DNA of 31,390 bases. It comes from a virus. Shown one piece after another: positions 1-7,773 of the stretch. The translations under genes were made by a program, and so were the position numbers. Positions within the stretch are counted from its first letter, which is position 1. Every line of letters starts with the position of its first letter. The DNA is taken from positions 1 through 31,390 of the IMG/VR virus record IMGVR_UViG_3300017991_000299; one strand, written 5' to 3'. The notes beneath the pieces are model-generated. The model was not told the origin of the DNA. It ran no database searches and saw only the letters and a list, made by a program, of their open reading frames with translations.

Positions 1-2
1 AT

Positions 3-965
3 AGTACTGCGTTCGCGATAGGGACAGATATCACATTGCGGATTAGTGGTAACGATGCTGCACAAAAACATCTATTCTTTTGCCCCGTCTATCGTGGTGA
101 TCGTGACGACTATCACAACAAGCTCGGTTATACTTACCATGTAGACGGTACTATCTATCAGCTTTACGCTAACTCATTACCAGTACTAGATTACGATACC
201 GCGCGCAAAATTTTTAGTAATCTTGAGTTGCTGTTTGAGAGACCATATATTCCCCATCTCAAACAGTTTGACCTCGATACATTTGTGCTCACGTATCACG
301 GTACCAAAAAATCATCCATGCCTGCTTACATACCGCGATATCGTGTGGAGAAGCATACGTCACGTAATGACGGTCGTGATATAACGTCGCACAATCATAT
401 ACAGCACATCTACGCGTTCATCATGTTTGATGCTGATGATTACGAGTTCACCAACACCGAACACGTAAAGTTCAGTGTTGAGAACGATATTGTAGTTGTC
501 ACAGTGACATGTGACGATGCGTATTTGTTAGATTTTCCATCCCTCTGCCGCGATATTCACTATGGTGGAGGTTGGATCGAGGGCGACTGTACCGCACAAG
601 CTATCGCGTGCGATTTCGGTCGTGATAGTGAGGTATATCGCGCGGCAGTAGATTATCTCTACACCGCCGAAGAATGGGTAGATGCCCGCGACGCGCTAGA
701 GAAAGAGTTGCTCTGGCGTGGGGTTGATCCGCCAGAGCGACAGGGAGGTTTGGGACGGCAGACAGCAAATGCGCTGTATATCTATTCCAAGCGCGTTGTT
801 CCGCGTCACGCATTTGCGCAGCGCATATTATCTGCTCTATACCGCCTCGAGGCGGTAAAAATCGACGACTGGTTACAATCTGAGACTGAAGCCGATTATT
901 ACTTGTTAGCAGATGTACAGCAGACTTCACTTGTAGAATGTAAAACACGACGTGGTGATTGGTAA
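3..965 (+). CDS. Unknown phage protein, 5' end cut by window edge
   Basis: The reading frame is open from the first complete codon (position 3) to the TAA at 963-965, so the gene probably begins before the window. A TTG at 36 is the first in-frame start candidate but has no convincing SD. At least 321 residues are visible. The product is soluble-looking, rich in Tyr, Asp and His, with no membrane segment and no motif I recognise. The C-terminal third (from about residue 215) is helical in character, with runs such as ARDALEKELLWRG. It is the last gene of its transcript, since a strong terminator starts 25 bases downstream. Codon use (many CGC/CGT, GCG, TAC) differs from the AGA/ATA-rich genes later in the window. 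Function unknown. Confidence 0.6.
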   Translation, partial: STAFAIGTDITLRISGNDAAQKHLFFCPVYRGDRDDYHNKLGYTYHVDGTIYQLYANSLPVLDYDTARKIFSNLELLFERPYIPHLKQFDLDTFVLTYHGTKKSSMPAYIPRYRVEKHTSRNDGRDITSHNHIQHIYAFIMFDADDYEFTNTEHVKFSVENDIVVVTVTCDDAYLLDFPSLCRDIHYGGGWIEGDCTAQAIACDFGRDSEVYRAAVDYLYTAEEWVDARDALEKELLWRGVDPPERQGGLGRQTANALYIYSKRVVPRHAFAQRILSALYRLEAVKIDDWLQSETEADYYLLADVQQTSLVECKTRRGDW

Positions 966-989
966 TAATAGAACATCTTAGATATAGAT

Positions 990-1031
990 AAAATCCCCTG
1001 AGACTTTATAGTTTCGGGGGATTTTATTTTT
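990..1031 (+). terminator. Rho-independent terminator
   Basis: A 15-base arm (990-1004, AAAATCCCCTGAGAC) pairs with 1011-1025 (GTTTCGGGGGATTTT) across a 6-base loop, with only G-U type imperfections. A T-rich tail (ATTTTTG) follows. It ends transcription from the gene that stops at 965 and separates it from the promoter at 1281. Confidence 0.9.
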
Positions 1032-1069
1032 GATAATAACCTTAAAATTTTTGAAATATTTTGAAATTT

Positions 1070-1085
1070 CCTAAAGATCTTTAGG
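1070..1085. repeat. 16-bp perfect palindrome
   Basis: CCTAAAGATCTTTAGG is a perfect dyad lying in the AT-rich control region, about 200 bases before the promoter. It could be an operator or another protein site. Only one copy was found, so a role is not established. Confidence 0.45.
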
Positions 1086-1280
1086 TGAGTTCTAAGATGT
1101 GAAATTCTAAATTTGGGGATATTGCTTGACGATATTAGTAAGATATATTATGGATTGTTAGGGCAATTTTCTTTGATAAAAACTGCTTCTTATTTGCCTG
1201 TAGTATTATTTTCCTGATACCTAGTGATATATACCTAACTACTAAATTCTAATATTTTTGTAATATTTGTAAACCATAAT

Positions 1281-1309
1281 TTGACTTTTCTACTGTATTA
1301 TAGTATAAT
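1281..1309 (+). promoter_or_regulatory. sigma70-like promoter P1
   Basis: TTGACT (1281-1286), a 17-base spacer and TATAAT (1304-1309) form a near-consensus housekeeping promoter. Transcription would start near 1316, about 40 bases before the ATG at 1357. The spacer and both boxes match the promoter at 5780-5808 in 25 of 29 positions, so this is a repeated phage promoter type rather than a chance match. Confidence 0.85.
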
Positions 1310-1356
1310 TCTATTCGTAAGGTTAAGTAAAGTTTAGTTGATGGATGAGGAACAGA

Positions 1357-1953
1357 ATGGAAATAAAATTTATCGAGATCAAGGAAACCGTCCGTTATAG
1401 TTACTATAGCCGTTCGTGGGATGGTGATAAGGGCTATAGTTATGAAGGATCGTCCGGAGCATCTGCCTTCAATGAGGGCGTGAGCATAGACGGCATGGTT
1501 TATGCTCACAGAGTGGCGAATGAGGTTCGTCGCCTGAAACGGTATCGCCACTTGGTGCCTGAATTTGTGAAGGAGTATCCTTCCTTTGCGAAGGAAGAAG
1601 ACGTATTAGCATATGCGTCATGGGCGCGCGACCGACGTGACGCCGACTGCGCCGACTGGGCTTTGCACGTTGTGCAGCGTCCAGAGGCCATGATTCCGCC
1701 CGCATTCAAGAACGAGGTGAGTGGGCAGGACATGGTAGGTGCGTTTGCCGCCTATGCGGAAATGCACGAAGCGGCAGAGGAAGTGCGCGCAGCCGCCATC
1801 GCAGATGGCATTGAGGAGTTCGATTTCGATGAACTCCTTGAGGTCTATGCGGGGAAGTGGTTTACGGAAAAATTTCTCCGTCTCAGAAATGCCCTAGACA
1901 GGGCATACGAGCGGTATATCGAGCGGGTTAATTACATCCGCTCTATTTCATAA
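1357..1953 (+). CDS. Hypothetical protein, first gene after promoter P1
   Basis: 198 residues. I chose ATG 1357 because GAGG at 1347-1350 sits 6 bases upstream; the ATG at 1345, which adds MRNR, has no SD. The N-terminal ~45 residues are rich in Tyr, Ser and Gly. The rest is charged and alanine-rich helical sequence (for example EMHEAAEEVRAAAIADG), with no membrane segment or catalytic motif that I recognise. It is the first gene of a group running from 1357 to 3496. GC content is clearly higher than in the middle and right parts of the window, with stretches around 1620-1680 near two-thirds G+C. Function unknown. Confidence 0.75.
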   Translation: MEIKFIEIKETVRYSYYSRSWDGDKGYSYEGSSGASAFNEGVSIDGMVYAHRVANEVRRLKRYRHLVPEFVKEYPSFAKEEDVLAYASWARDRRDADCADWALHVVQRPEAMIPPAFKNEVSGQDMVGAFAAYAEMHEAAEEVRAAAIADGIEEFDFDELLEVYAGKWFTEKFLRLRNALDRAYERYIERVNYIRSIS

Positions 1954-1965
1954 AGGAGGAAAAAG

Positions 1966-2244
1966 ATGGATAGGATAGTTATTGTCGGTAGGGTTGATTT
2001 AGTTCCCCGAGACTTCAGTGTTTTGGGGCGAGATGACCCCACGCAAGTGATGAAAGATATTGCTGAGTGGAAGCGGTGCAATGCTGCTGCGTGGGAAGCT
2101 CTCCATCCGGAGGAGATAAGATTCCGGGTTCATGAGGATGACCCTGCCGCGGAGTACCAGAGGGTGGGGTGGCTCGTGGATGACACCCCTGAGTTACGGG
2201 AAGTGGCTACAATATTGTGGTCGCTTGACCAAATCTATTTTTAG
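1966..2244 (+). CDS. Small hypothetical protein
   Basis: 92 residues, starting at ATG 1966 behind AAAGGAGG (1952-1959), 12 bases after the previous stop. Acidic, with a Trp/Glu-rich central part (about residues 35-65) and no membrane segment. I do not recognise a family. Tight spacing suggests co-transcription from P1 with its neighbours. Confidence 0.7.
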   Translation: MDRIVIVGRVDLVPRDFSVLGRDDPTQVMKDIAEWKRCNAAAWEALHPEEIRFRVHEDDPAAEYQRVGWLVDDTPELREVATILWSLDQIYF

Positions 2245-2259
2245 TTGGTAGGAGGAAAA

Positions 2260-2667
2260 ATGGACGCGCAGGTAATGAATAACTTGATATATAGGATATT
2301 AAGGAACAGCGGTGATGAGGTAGTAAAGATAGACTATATCACTGCTGCGTTAACTCTTGAATTGGATGGGCAATTCAAAGGGAGTAAGAAATGGAATACA
2401 TACCGTATGCCCCGTGGAACCCGTGTGCGGGTTAAAGAAGGGTATGCTGGTAATCGGTGGTACTGCGAGATCACCACGATGAGTGGTGAGCCCATAGTCG
2501 ATATATGGGCAGAGGGACCAATGGGAGATTGGTGGAACCGCGCCAATATCGTCACAGCGTTGGAAGTATTACAGGCATACGAACTAGAGTGTATCCGCGC
2601 CCAACGTATTGATGGCTACTGCCCGCAACCACCTAGAGGATTATTGTTAAATTGCAGCAGAGATTAA
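2260..2667 (+). CDS. Hypothetical protein
   Basis: 135 residues. The start at ATG 2260 is set by TAGGAGG just upstream (GGAGG 2251-2255). The frame is open from 2245, but a TTG there would lie inside or before the SD. The centre (about residues 40-85) looks like a beta-rich fold with an RMPRGTRVRVKEG stretch, followed by a Trp-containing helix (MGDWWNRANIVTALEVLQAY). No known motif. Part of the 1357-3496 group. Confidence 0.7.
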   Translation: MDAQVMNNLIYRILRNSGDEVVKIDYITAALTLELDGQFKGSKKWNTYRMPRGTRVRVKEGYAGNRWYCEITTMSGEPIVDIWAEGPMGDWWNRANIVTALEVLQAYELECIRAQRIDGYCPQPPRGLLLNCSRD

Positions 2668-2692
2668 GTTATATAATATAAGGAGAAATAAG

Positions 2693-3496
2693 ATGATTGT
2701 GACAGAGAAAGAACTATTTGATGAGAAGGGCATTCCTATGGGGATGGCATATACGGAAGAAGTTGGCGTGAAGATACCTGCCAATTTCGATGTGGAGTAT
2801 ATACTTCACTCGAAGGCAGATGACCAGATCGCCATGCTCCAGGATAATGAATACTGGGGAGAGATTTTGGGATATGTTTCTCCCCTGGGGAGCAGCGTGG
2901 CGTGGCTGGGCTTCGTTGCCCAGTATCCCCAATTTAAGGAGGTGAAGTTTTGTACCTATGTTGCCCCATTAACAGCATGGGATGGGGAGAAATACGTTGC
3001 CATCGGGCTGACTTTTGCGGAGCGTATCCCACGTTCTTCGTGTGAGGTATTCCTGAAGAACGTGGAGGAAGTAAGATGGGAAGATGGAGCAATGGCGAGG
3101 GCACTTACCATTTCTGGTTGGGAAGAGTGGTTGACCTATGAGGTGGGGTTGCGGAAAGAGACCATCTGGCTGTATATCGATGAATACCGTGAATACCTGC
3201 CCATTGAACAGTTTCCTCGTCTTGTCGATCGTACTCACTCCGCTATTGATAGGGAGTGGGAGAACATTTGGGGTGGGGAAGAGTGCCCCCACTGCCATAT
3301 AGCGATGGGCACTATGTGGCGGGGGATCCGCGAGGAGTACGCGGGTCGGATGCAGGATGGTAGTCTTGCATATCCGCGTCGCAGAGTGGCGGAATATGAT
3401 GTTCCACCAGGGGGGAGTGTAGGGAATGTGTCCTACGCAAATGATAGTGTAGTGGGATACTATTGCCCCAGGTGCAGTTATTTGGAATACATTTAA
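2693..3496 (+). CDS. Hypothetical protein with C-terminal Cys pairs
   Basis: 267 residues, starting at ATG 2693 behind AAGGAG. The first ~190 residues show no motif I know. The C-terminal 70 residues carry CPHC (about residue 202) and CPRC (about 260), spaced like the two knuckles of a zinc ribbon with a long insertion, so metal binding is a reasonable inference. No signal peptide or membrane segment. The 25-base gap before it contains only an AT-rich inverted repeat. Last gene of the P1 group before a 120-base gap. Confidence 0.7.
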   Translation: MIVTEKELFDEKGIPMGMAYTEEVGVKIPANFDVEYILHSKADDQIAMLQDNEYWGEILGYVSPLGSSVAWLGFVAQYPQFKEVKFCTYVAPLTAWDGEKYVAIGLTFAERIPRSSCEVFLKNVEEVRWEDGAMARALTISGWEEWLTYEVGLRKETIWLYIDEYREYLPIEQFPRLVDRTHSAIDREWENIWGGEECPHCHIAMGTMWRGIREEYAGRMQDGSLAYPRRRVAEYDVPPGGSVGNVSYANDSVVGYYCPRCSYLEYI

Positions 3497-3576
3497 CCGA
3501 TGATTCGAAAGGTGAAGAGATTTTGGTTGATCAGGTATATGTGCCTGCGTTGCGCCGTGTGAGTAGATAGTTTATA

Positions 3577-3602
3577 GCATTATCCTTATCGATAGGTAGT
3601 GC
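3577..3602 (+). promoter_or_regulatory. Hairpin directly upstream of an SD site
   Basis: GCATTATC (3577-3584) can pair with GGTAGTGC (3595-3602), eight pairs including two G-U, around a 10-base loop. AAGGAGG starts on the very next base (3603). The 3497-3617 gap otherwise holds no credible gene; a 20-codon frame from 3500 lacks an SD. One of several hairpins in this window placed in front of an SD. Confidence 0.45.
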
Positions 3603-3617
3603 AAGGAGGAGAGGGAA

Positions 3618-3887
3618 ATGGATTGCCATTTTAAGGTAGAAGATGAGCGGTTGTATTGGCAAAGTTGCGGTCTTAAATATGGTTGCGGGTCTGTGGGGTG
3701 TAAAATAGCCACAGGTCCTGGCTTCTACAATGAGGTTGGGGGATATCAAGGCTCAGAAGAGACAACCGCATTAGAAGAAGTTGAAGCAACTAATGGGTTG
3801 GGTATAGATGATATATTGGATATGGCCAATCTTGATATTGCTTTAGCTATTGAGATGGCTTTGGCTGGTGGTTATACGGTTATATAA
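3618..3887 (+). CDS. Small hypothetical protein, Cys/Gly-rich N-terminus
   Basis: 89 residues, starting at ATG 3618 behind AAGGAGGAGAGGG. The N-terminal part has four cysteines (about residues 3, 17, 23 and 28) in a Gly-rich stretch. The C-terminal half is acidic and helical (DDILDMANLDIALAIEMALAGG), which could be a weak amphipathic or membrane-touching helix. No family recognised. Confidence 0.6.
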   Translation: MDCHFKVEDERLYWQSCGLKYGCGSVGCKIATGPGFYNEVGGYQGSEETTALEEVEATNGLGIDDILDMANLDIALAIEMALAGGYTVI

Positions 3888-3916
3888 GTTTTACCGCATA
3901 GTGTGAAATTATAACG

Positions 3917-3928
3917 AAAGGAGGTGAT
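3917..3928 (+). promoter_or_regulatory. Extended Shine-Dalgarno site
   Basis: AAAGGAGGTGAT matches almost the whole anti-SD tail of bacterial 16S rRNA, longer than other SDs in this window. Its AGGAGG core ends 8 bases before the ATG at 3933. It fixes the start of the short zinc-ribbon gene and predicts strong initiation. Confidence 0.7.
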
Positions 3929-3932
3929 AGTA

Positions 3933-4094
3933 ATGGGTAATGTTAGCAACGGTTATATCATATGTCCGTGCTGTAAGGAATTAGTGGCGACGGATGGGAA
4001 TTTAGTATGTGAGAAGTGTGGGTACGATTGTACAGATACGTTCCACAATGAGTATTCCCATATAGCAGAAGATGATGATTTGGAGGAAGATTGA
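3933..4094 (+). CDS. 53-residue zinc-ribbon protein
   Basis: A short frame from ATG 3933 to TGA 4092-4094. It encodes CPCC near residue 11 and CEKCGYDC near residue 26, a compact double-knuckle arrangement typical of zinc ribbons, followed by an acidic tail (AEDDDLEED). The extended SD upstream and the TGATG junction with the next gene support real translation. Such phage mini-ribbons often bind nucleic acid or RNA polymerase, but that is family-level inference only. Confidence 0.75.
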   Translation: MGNVSNGYIICPCCKELVATDGNLVCEKCGYDCTDTFHNEYSHIAEDDDLEED

Positions 4095-5101
4095 TGTTAA
4101 GAGATAGAGTTATAGATATGTTCAGAAAAGCGCGTGAGGAAATAAATGCGCAAATCGTGGCTGGTACAAGTGTTAGTGATGTATTTGATGATAAAGATTC
4201 GCGTTCGCATATTCTCAAAAGTGTGCAGGATGAGTATGCGGAGCGTGATGCCCATACTATGTTAGAGTGGAGCGCACAAAACCCTATCCAAGCGTGCGCA
4301 TCGGCGCAACACTTTGTGCAACCATATGTACGTAGATGTATGCGGGATGATATCATTCACCTTATACACCACAATGGCATCTTGGGTATCTTGGATAAGC
4401 TAGAAGGGTATTGGGTGCGCAAGTATAATGATATATACCATAACACCGACACCTTGATGCCAGAAATAGTTACGAATTTGCAGAAGGCTGCATACCTGAC
4501 AATGGTAAATTATACTCTCAAAAAATTATTGAGAGCTGTAAGAGATGCCACAGTGGCGCATGTGGGCTATATTACGTACATGGAAACGTGTACGGATATA
4601 GTGGATATGTGTGAACGTATGACTGCGTATAGTGATGATGTTGATGTGTGGGTATCGCGGCAAAGTGGGATCGATAAGTTCCGCATCATCAAATATCCCT
4701 ATGGGTGGAATATTCATTCAGAAGGATTCGATGCCAGGGTTTTGGTTGAGGTAGATGGAATGGCAGAAGTAGTAGTTTCTAGATCCACTTCGGTGTACGA
4801 GTTGAAGCTCTTTGCCGAGAGGTTATGTAGCGCGCAAAAGAGAATTATGTACGAGAATAATATTCTGGGGCATATTCTTCAAGAGCTGGTACTTCGTACA
4901 AAGTGTGAGGAAGGGGAAACTATATACGGTCGTATGGGAGATGAGTATGCGACTGTGAACATAGTATCTTCCAATTCATACTTATTGACGCTGGGCAGTG
5001 ATACGTACATGGTGCGCCGAGAGGGAGAAAGATGGTATTGTGATAAGAAGGTAGATGGTTCTATGATAATCAAACTTGTCAGATGGGTATGTAATAAGTA
5101 A
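4094..5101 (+). CDS. Hypothetical protein
   Basis: 335 residues from ATG 4094, whose A is also the last base of the preceding TGA. GGAGG at 4082-4086 is the SD. A TTG at 4091 in frame is less likely. The first ~200 residues look all-helical (RDRVIDMFRKAREEINAQI; LRAVRDATVAHVGY). The last ~130 look mixed alpha/beta with a TYMVRREGERWYCDKK stretch near the C-terminus. No catalytic motif or membrane segment recognised. The preceding zinc-ribbon gene is probably translationally coupled to it. Confidence 0.75.
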   Translation: MLRDRVIDMFRKAREEINAQIVAGTSVSDVFDDKDSRSHILKSVQDEYAERDAHTMLEWSAQNPIQACASAQHFVQPYVRRCMRDDIIHLIHHNGILGILDKLEGYWVRKYNDIYHNTDTLMPEIVTNLQKAAYLTMVNYTLKKLLRAVRDATVAHVGYITYMETCTDIVDMCERMTAYSDDVDVWVSRQSGIDKFRIIKYPYGWNIHSEGFDARVLVEVDGMAEVVVSRSTSVYELKLFAERLCSAQKRIMYENNILGHILQELVLRTKCEEGETIYGRMGDEYATVNIVSSNSYLLTLGSDTYMVRREGERWYCDKKVDGSMIIKLVRWVCNK

Positions 5102-5109
5102 TGATAATT

Positions 5110-5137
5110 GGGAGTGGGTTAATATTAACCCACTCCC
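5110..5137 (+). promoter_or_regulatory. 28-bp perfect palindrome abutting the SD
   Basis: GGGAGTGGGTTAAT (5110-5123) is followed immediately by its exact reverse complement (5124-5137), and AGGAGG begins at the next base (5138). As RNA it forms a very stable hairpin ending at the SD of the sulfotransferase gene. No T-run follows, so it is not an ordinary terminator. Confidence 0.8.
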
Positions 5138-5148
5138 AGGAGGTATGT

Positions 5149-5763
5149 GTGCTAATAAATGATGAGCAAAAATGGGTATATATCAGCCCACCAAAAACTG
5201 CAAGTTCTTCATTAACTAAATACTTCTCACAGCATGGTGGGGAGGATGCCGATCCAAATGATAGGCATAGCGTTGATATACCTATGGAAGCGAACGCATA
5301 TTACAAGTTTGCTAGTGTACGTAATCCATATGGCAGAGCCGCATCGTTGTGGCGATATTATATTATGCATATATACCGTTGGAAATATAGAAATGAGGTT
5401 GGGTGGTATACCCATATCGCTCATGATGCCAGCATACGGGATGGATTCCCATTTCAAGTATTTATATCGCACATGGTATATAACCATAATGCGTGGTTCC
5501 CATTTTATACCCACTCATTACAAGATTGGTTAGGTGATATAGAACTAGATGCTGTATTGCATATGGAAAACCTCGTCGTAGATATATCAAACTTACCATT
5601 TATAGAAGAAGTGGGTTGTGTACCTATAGCAAATGTGTCCCAGCACCATCAACCATTGAGAGTGAAGTATAATGCTTCTACTTCTCAATTGGTGAAGGAG
5701 TGGGCACGTGATGGGTTCGATAGGTTTGGGTATAGCCGTGATGACTATGGAGGGGAATGGTAG
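5149..5763 (+). CDS. Probable PAPS-dependent sulfotransferase
   Basis: 204 residues from GTG 5149, five bases after AGGAGG. The frame also opens at ATG 5101, but that codon has no SD and would run through the palindrome. PPKTASSSL (residues 14-22) matches the 5'-phosphosulfate-binding loop of sulfotransferases, and FASVRNPYGRAASLWRYY (about 54-70) matches the 3'-phosphate motif with its conserved Arg and Ser. The spacing between the two and the C-terminal FDRFGYS fit the Sulfotransfer_2-like group, at the short end of its size range. It would move sulfate from PAPS to an unknown acceptor (glycan, lipid or tyrosine). No PAPS-making genes are visible, so PAPS would have to come from the host. 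Confidence 0.8.
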   Translation: MLINDEQKWVYISPPKTASSSLTKYFSQHGGEDADPNDRHSVDIPMEANAYYKFASVRNPYGRAASLWRYYIMHIYRWKYRNEVGWYTHIAHDASIRDGFPFQVFISHMVYNHNAWFPFYTHSLQDWLGDIELDAVLHMENLVVDISNLPFIEEVGCVPIANVSQHHQPLRVKYNASTSQLVKEWARDGFDRFGYSRDDYGGEW

Positions 5764-5779
5764 ATTCTAGAAATGGGAT

Positions 5780-5808
5780 TTGCCTTTTCTATGGAATTAT
5801 AGTATAAT
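5780..5808 (+). promoter_or_regulatory. sigma70-like promoter P2
   Basis: TTGCCT (5780-5785), a 17-base spacer and TATAAT (5803-5808) lie in the gap between the sulfotransferase gene and the gene at 5848. 25 of 29 positions equal P1, including the spacer part ATTATAG. A small palindrome ACCTATAGGT (5810-5819) overlaps the expected start point, a possible operator. Confidence 0.8.
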
Positions 5809-5847
5809 ACCTATAGGTTAATACACTTAGATAATAAGGAGGTCGTA

Positions 5848-6630
5848 ATGTCGTTAGTAATATTTAGAAAAAATGACAGGGGCAGGTCGAGGGTATGTGC
5901 CAGGCTTGGGGAATCCCCAAGTGAAGGTAATGTATATAGAGGAAAGATGGCATACCCTGACCGTCATCAGTGGAAAAATCCCCCAAAACCTGGAGAAATC
6001 TGGGATGTGCGAGTGGTGGGGGAGAATAAGAAAGGCTCAGTGGCGTTCTTGGCTCCTGTGGCTTTGATAGCCACTCCGGATGACTTTGTGGTGGTGCCCG
6101 AATGGTATGGGTATCCTGATCATAAGAATATCCATTATCCCCATATAGCCAAAGAGGATAGAGCTAGAAGACTTAAATTTGTCGAGACTACCTTTGATTG
6201 GGTGAAACGTATGGCATTTTATCGCGAGATGACACCGTGCGTTCAGTTCGGCAAGCCAGATTCCTATGGGGGATCGCTCATGTATCTTTCCCCACAATTG
6301 GCAGAGGAGTGGAAGAAGAAATTGTGGGATAATGCTGTGGAGTTGGCGGTGGATGGATGGGAGGAGGAAAACAAAAAGCGTGAGGAAGAAAGAAGAGCAG
6401 AAAGGAGGCAGGAGGAAAACAAAAAGCGTGAGGAAGCAGAAAAGGTGAGGAAGGCGCAATGTGACAGATTACGTTCTGAGCTTCAGGATATAGAGAGAGC
6501 TATAGCGAAGTATGAGAATAACCCTCGTACTCCCTCAGATTCCGATTACAATCATTGGAAGAGGGATTATGATATGAGAAAAGAATCGCGCAAAAATATA
6601 TTACAAAAATTGCGCAAGTTGGAGGGATGA
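5848..6630 (+). CDS. Hypothetical protein with C-terminal coiled coil
   Basis: 260 residues, ATG 5848 behind AAGGAGG, first gene after promoter P2. Residues 1-85 look beta-rich (GEIWDVRVVGENKKG resembles an OB/TRAM-like strand pattern, but this is weak). Residues ~165-260 are a highly charged Glu/Lys/Arg helix predicted to form a coiled coil, including a 16-residue unit present twice at the DNA level. No catalytic motif. Role unknown; a structural or nucleic-acid-binding scaffold is possible. Confidence 0.75.
   Translation: MSLVIFRKNDRGRSRVCARLGESPSEGNVYRGKMAYPDRHQWKNPPKPGEIWDVRVVGENKKGSVAFLAPVALIATPDDFVVVPEWYGYPDHKNIHYPHIAKEDRARRLKFVETTFDWVKRMAFYREMTPCVQFGKPDSYGGSLMYLSPQLAEEWKKKLWDNAVELAVDGWEEENKKREEERRAERRQEENKKREEAEKVRKAQCDRLRSELQDIERAIAKYENNPRTPSDSDYNHWKRDYDMRKESRKNILQKLRKLEG
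6364..6436 (+). repeat. 48-bp-period direct repeat within coding region
   Basis: A 25-base sequence beginning GAGGAAAACAAAAAG occurs at 6364-6388 and exactly again at 6412-6436. It encodes EENKKREE twice inside the coiled coil, 16 residues apart. Exact identity at DNA level suggests a recent internal duplication. Confidence 0.85.
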
Positions 6631-6631
6631 T

Positions 6632-7330
6632 ATGAGAAGTAATTTAGATAATAATTGGGTGTATTTTGAGGAAAGAGTCGAAGCTCTCACAAAGCGAGTA
6701 ATGGTGGGGGCATACCCTATGAAAATATTTGATGATAAAATGCATGGGAAGCCAGTATATCCTTGCTCGCAATGGCATCCCAGAAATGCATCATATGAGG
6801 TGACGCTTGAGGATAGAGGTGATTATTATATTGCTCATCCAGTGGATGACAAACCTTATTTCACTGTGCTATCAGAAGTGTTCCCATTTCCAAAGGATAG
6901 TGTCCCATATCAAGTTATGCACGATATGGGAGGCGATTTGATACGTAAAGAGAGTATTGGAGCATACTGGTGGTGCATATTTGACGTACAAGCGGGCACA
7001 GTAGAAGCCACTATGATTATGATAAATGCCCGTAAAATGGTGGATATACACTCTGATGCGTATATACGTGTCAAATATGTACTATTAAATGGAAACAAAG
7101 CCATAGAAGCCAACTTCCTATCCAAGCCTGATAAGTTGCTGAATATAGATGAGGTATGTTGCCATTACGCTTTGCAAAATGCTGGAGGGTATTGCTGGGA
7201 TGTAGAGAGCGTAGTTATTGGCGATGATGTGGATCCCAGCAATATATCGGATATGGAGAAAAGGGTATTCATGAGGGGAGATTATATACCTCAGTGGGAT
7301 ACCTTGCTAGTAAATTGGAGTGTATTATGA
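6632..7330 (+). CDS. Hypothetical protein
   Basis: 232 residues from ATG 6632 behind GGAGGG (6621-6626), one base after the previous stop codon. Mixed alpha/beta sequence with several aromatic-rich stretches (GAYWWCIFDV near residue 110) and no membrane segment. Two cysteines lie together near residue 176 (VCCHYALQ). I do not recognise a family. It overlaps the next gene by ATGA. Confidence 0.7.
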   Translation: MRSNLDNNWVYFEERVEALTKRVMVGAYPMKIFDDKMHGKPVYPCSQWHPRNASYEVTLEDRGDYYIAHPVDDKPYFTVLSEVFPFPKDSVPYQVMHDMGGDLIRKESIGAYWWCIFDVQAGTVEATMIMINARKMVDIHSDAYIRVKYVLLNGNKAIEANFLSKPDKLLNIDEVCCHYALQNAGGYCWDVESVVIGDDVDPSNISDMEKRVFMRGDYIPQWDTLLVNWSVL

Positions 7331-7773
7331 GAGCACCCAGTTATTTCTACGCCATACCCAAATCGTACCCATGCCCATACAAACATAAGTGTGCTATTGA
7401 GCATGGGTGTAGGTCTGAGGGTATGTGTGGATGGGAAATAACTTCTGATTTACGGTTTTGCAGTCACTTCATACGGTATGAAGAAGAGCATCGTATGGAG
7501 AACCTAGAAGAATTTGATATAGAATCCTTGGATGTCAATGATGGGTATGTGAGCTTTGATGCATTTGTCAGAGGTAGATTGGGTATAACTGGCAAATATG
7601 GAGCTATACATCTTCTAGGCAATGATGAGTGGGATGGTTTGTCCGATGGTTTGCGTGTAAGGGGAGATGAAGACAATTATTATGATATTATGATACATAT
7701 CTCAGATGCCGAGAAGTTTGCAGAGAGATATGAAAAACGCAAATCATCGGCAATCTATAAGGAGGAAGAATAA
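7327..7773 (+). CDS. Hypothetical protein with Cys-rich N-terminus
   Basis: 148 residues from ATG 7327, which overlaps the previous TGA (ATGA); TTGGAG at 7315-7320 serves as SD. Residues 15-45 contain five cysteines (CPYKHKC, HGCRSEGMC, RFC) resembling a small metal-binding or disulfide knot, as in short phage Cys-rich domains. The remainder is acidic. No known family. Next gene overlaps by TAATG. Confidence 0.7.
   Translation: MRAPSYFYAIPKSYPCPYKHKCAIEHGCRSEGMCGWEITSDLRFCSHFIRYEEEHRMENLEEFDIESLDVNDGYVSFDAFVRGRLGITGKYGAIHLLGNDEWDGLSDGLRVRGDEDNYYDIMIHISDAEKFAERYEKRKSSAIYKEEE

Larger units (their letters stand above)
1032..1356. other. AT-rich intergenic region with promoter
   Basis: About 325 bases without a credible gene. 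It is very AT-rich and holds a 16-base perfect palindrome (1070-1085), two copies of AAATTCTAA (1102-1110 and 1244-1252), a weak promoter-like pair (TTGCTT 1122-1127, 18-base spacer, TATTAT 1146-1151) and, at its right end, the strong promoter at 1281-1309. The layout (terminator, AT-rich tract, promoter, start of a gene group) suits a control region. An origin of replication is possible, but I see no iterated binding sites that would prove one. Confidence 0.6.

Noticed and set aside
601-948. Minus-strand frames of 60-230 codons opposite most genes, such as 601-948 and 28226-28906
   Set aside because: They lie antisense to well-supported plus-strand genes, lack SD sites and show no motifs.
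3500-3562. 20-codon frame MIRKVKRFWLIRYMCLRCAV
   Set aside because: No SD, very short and no comparative support, so not called as a gene.
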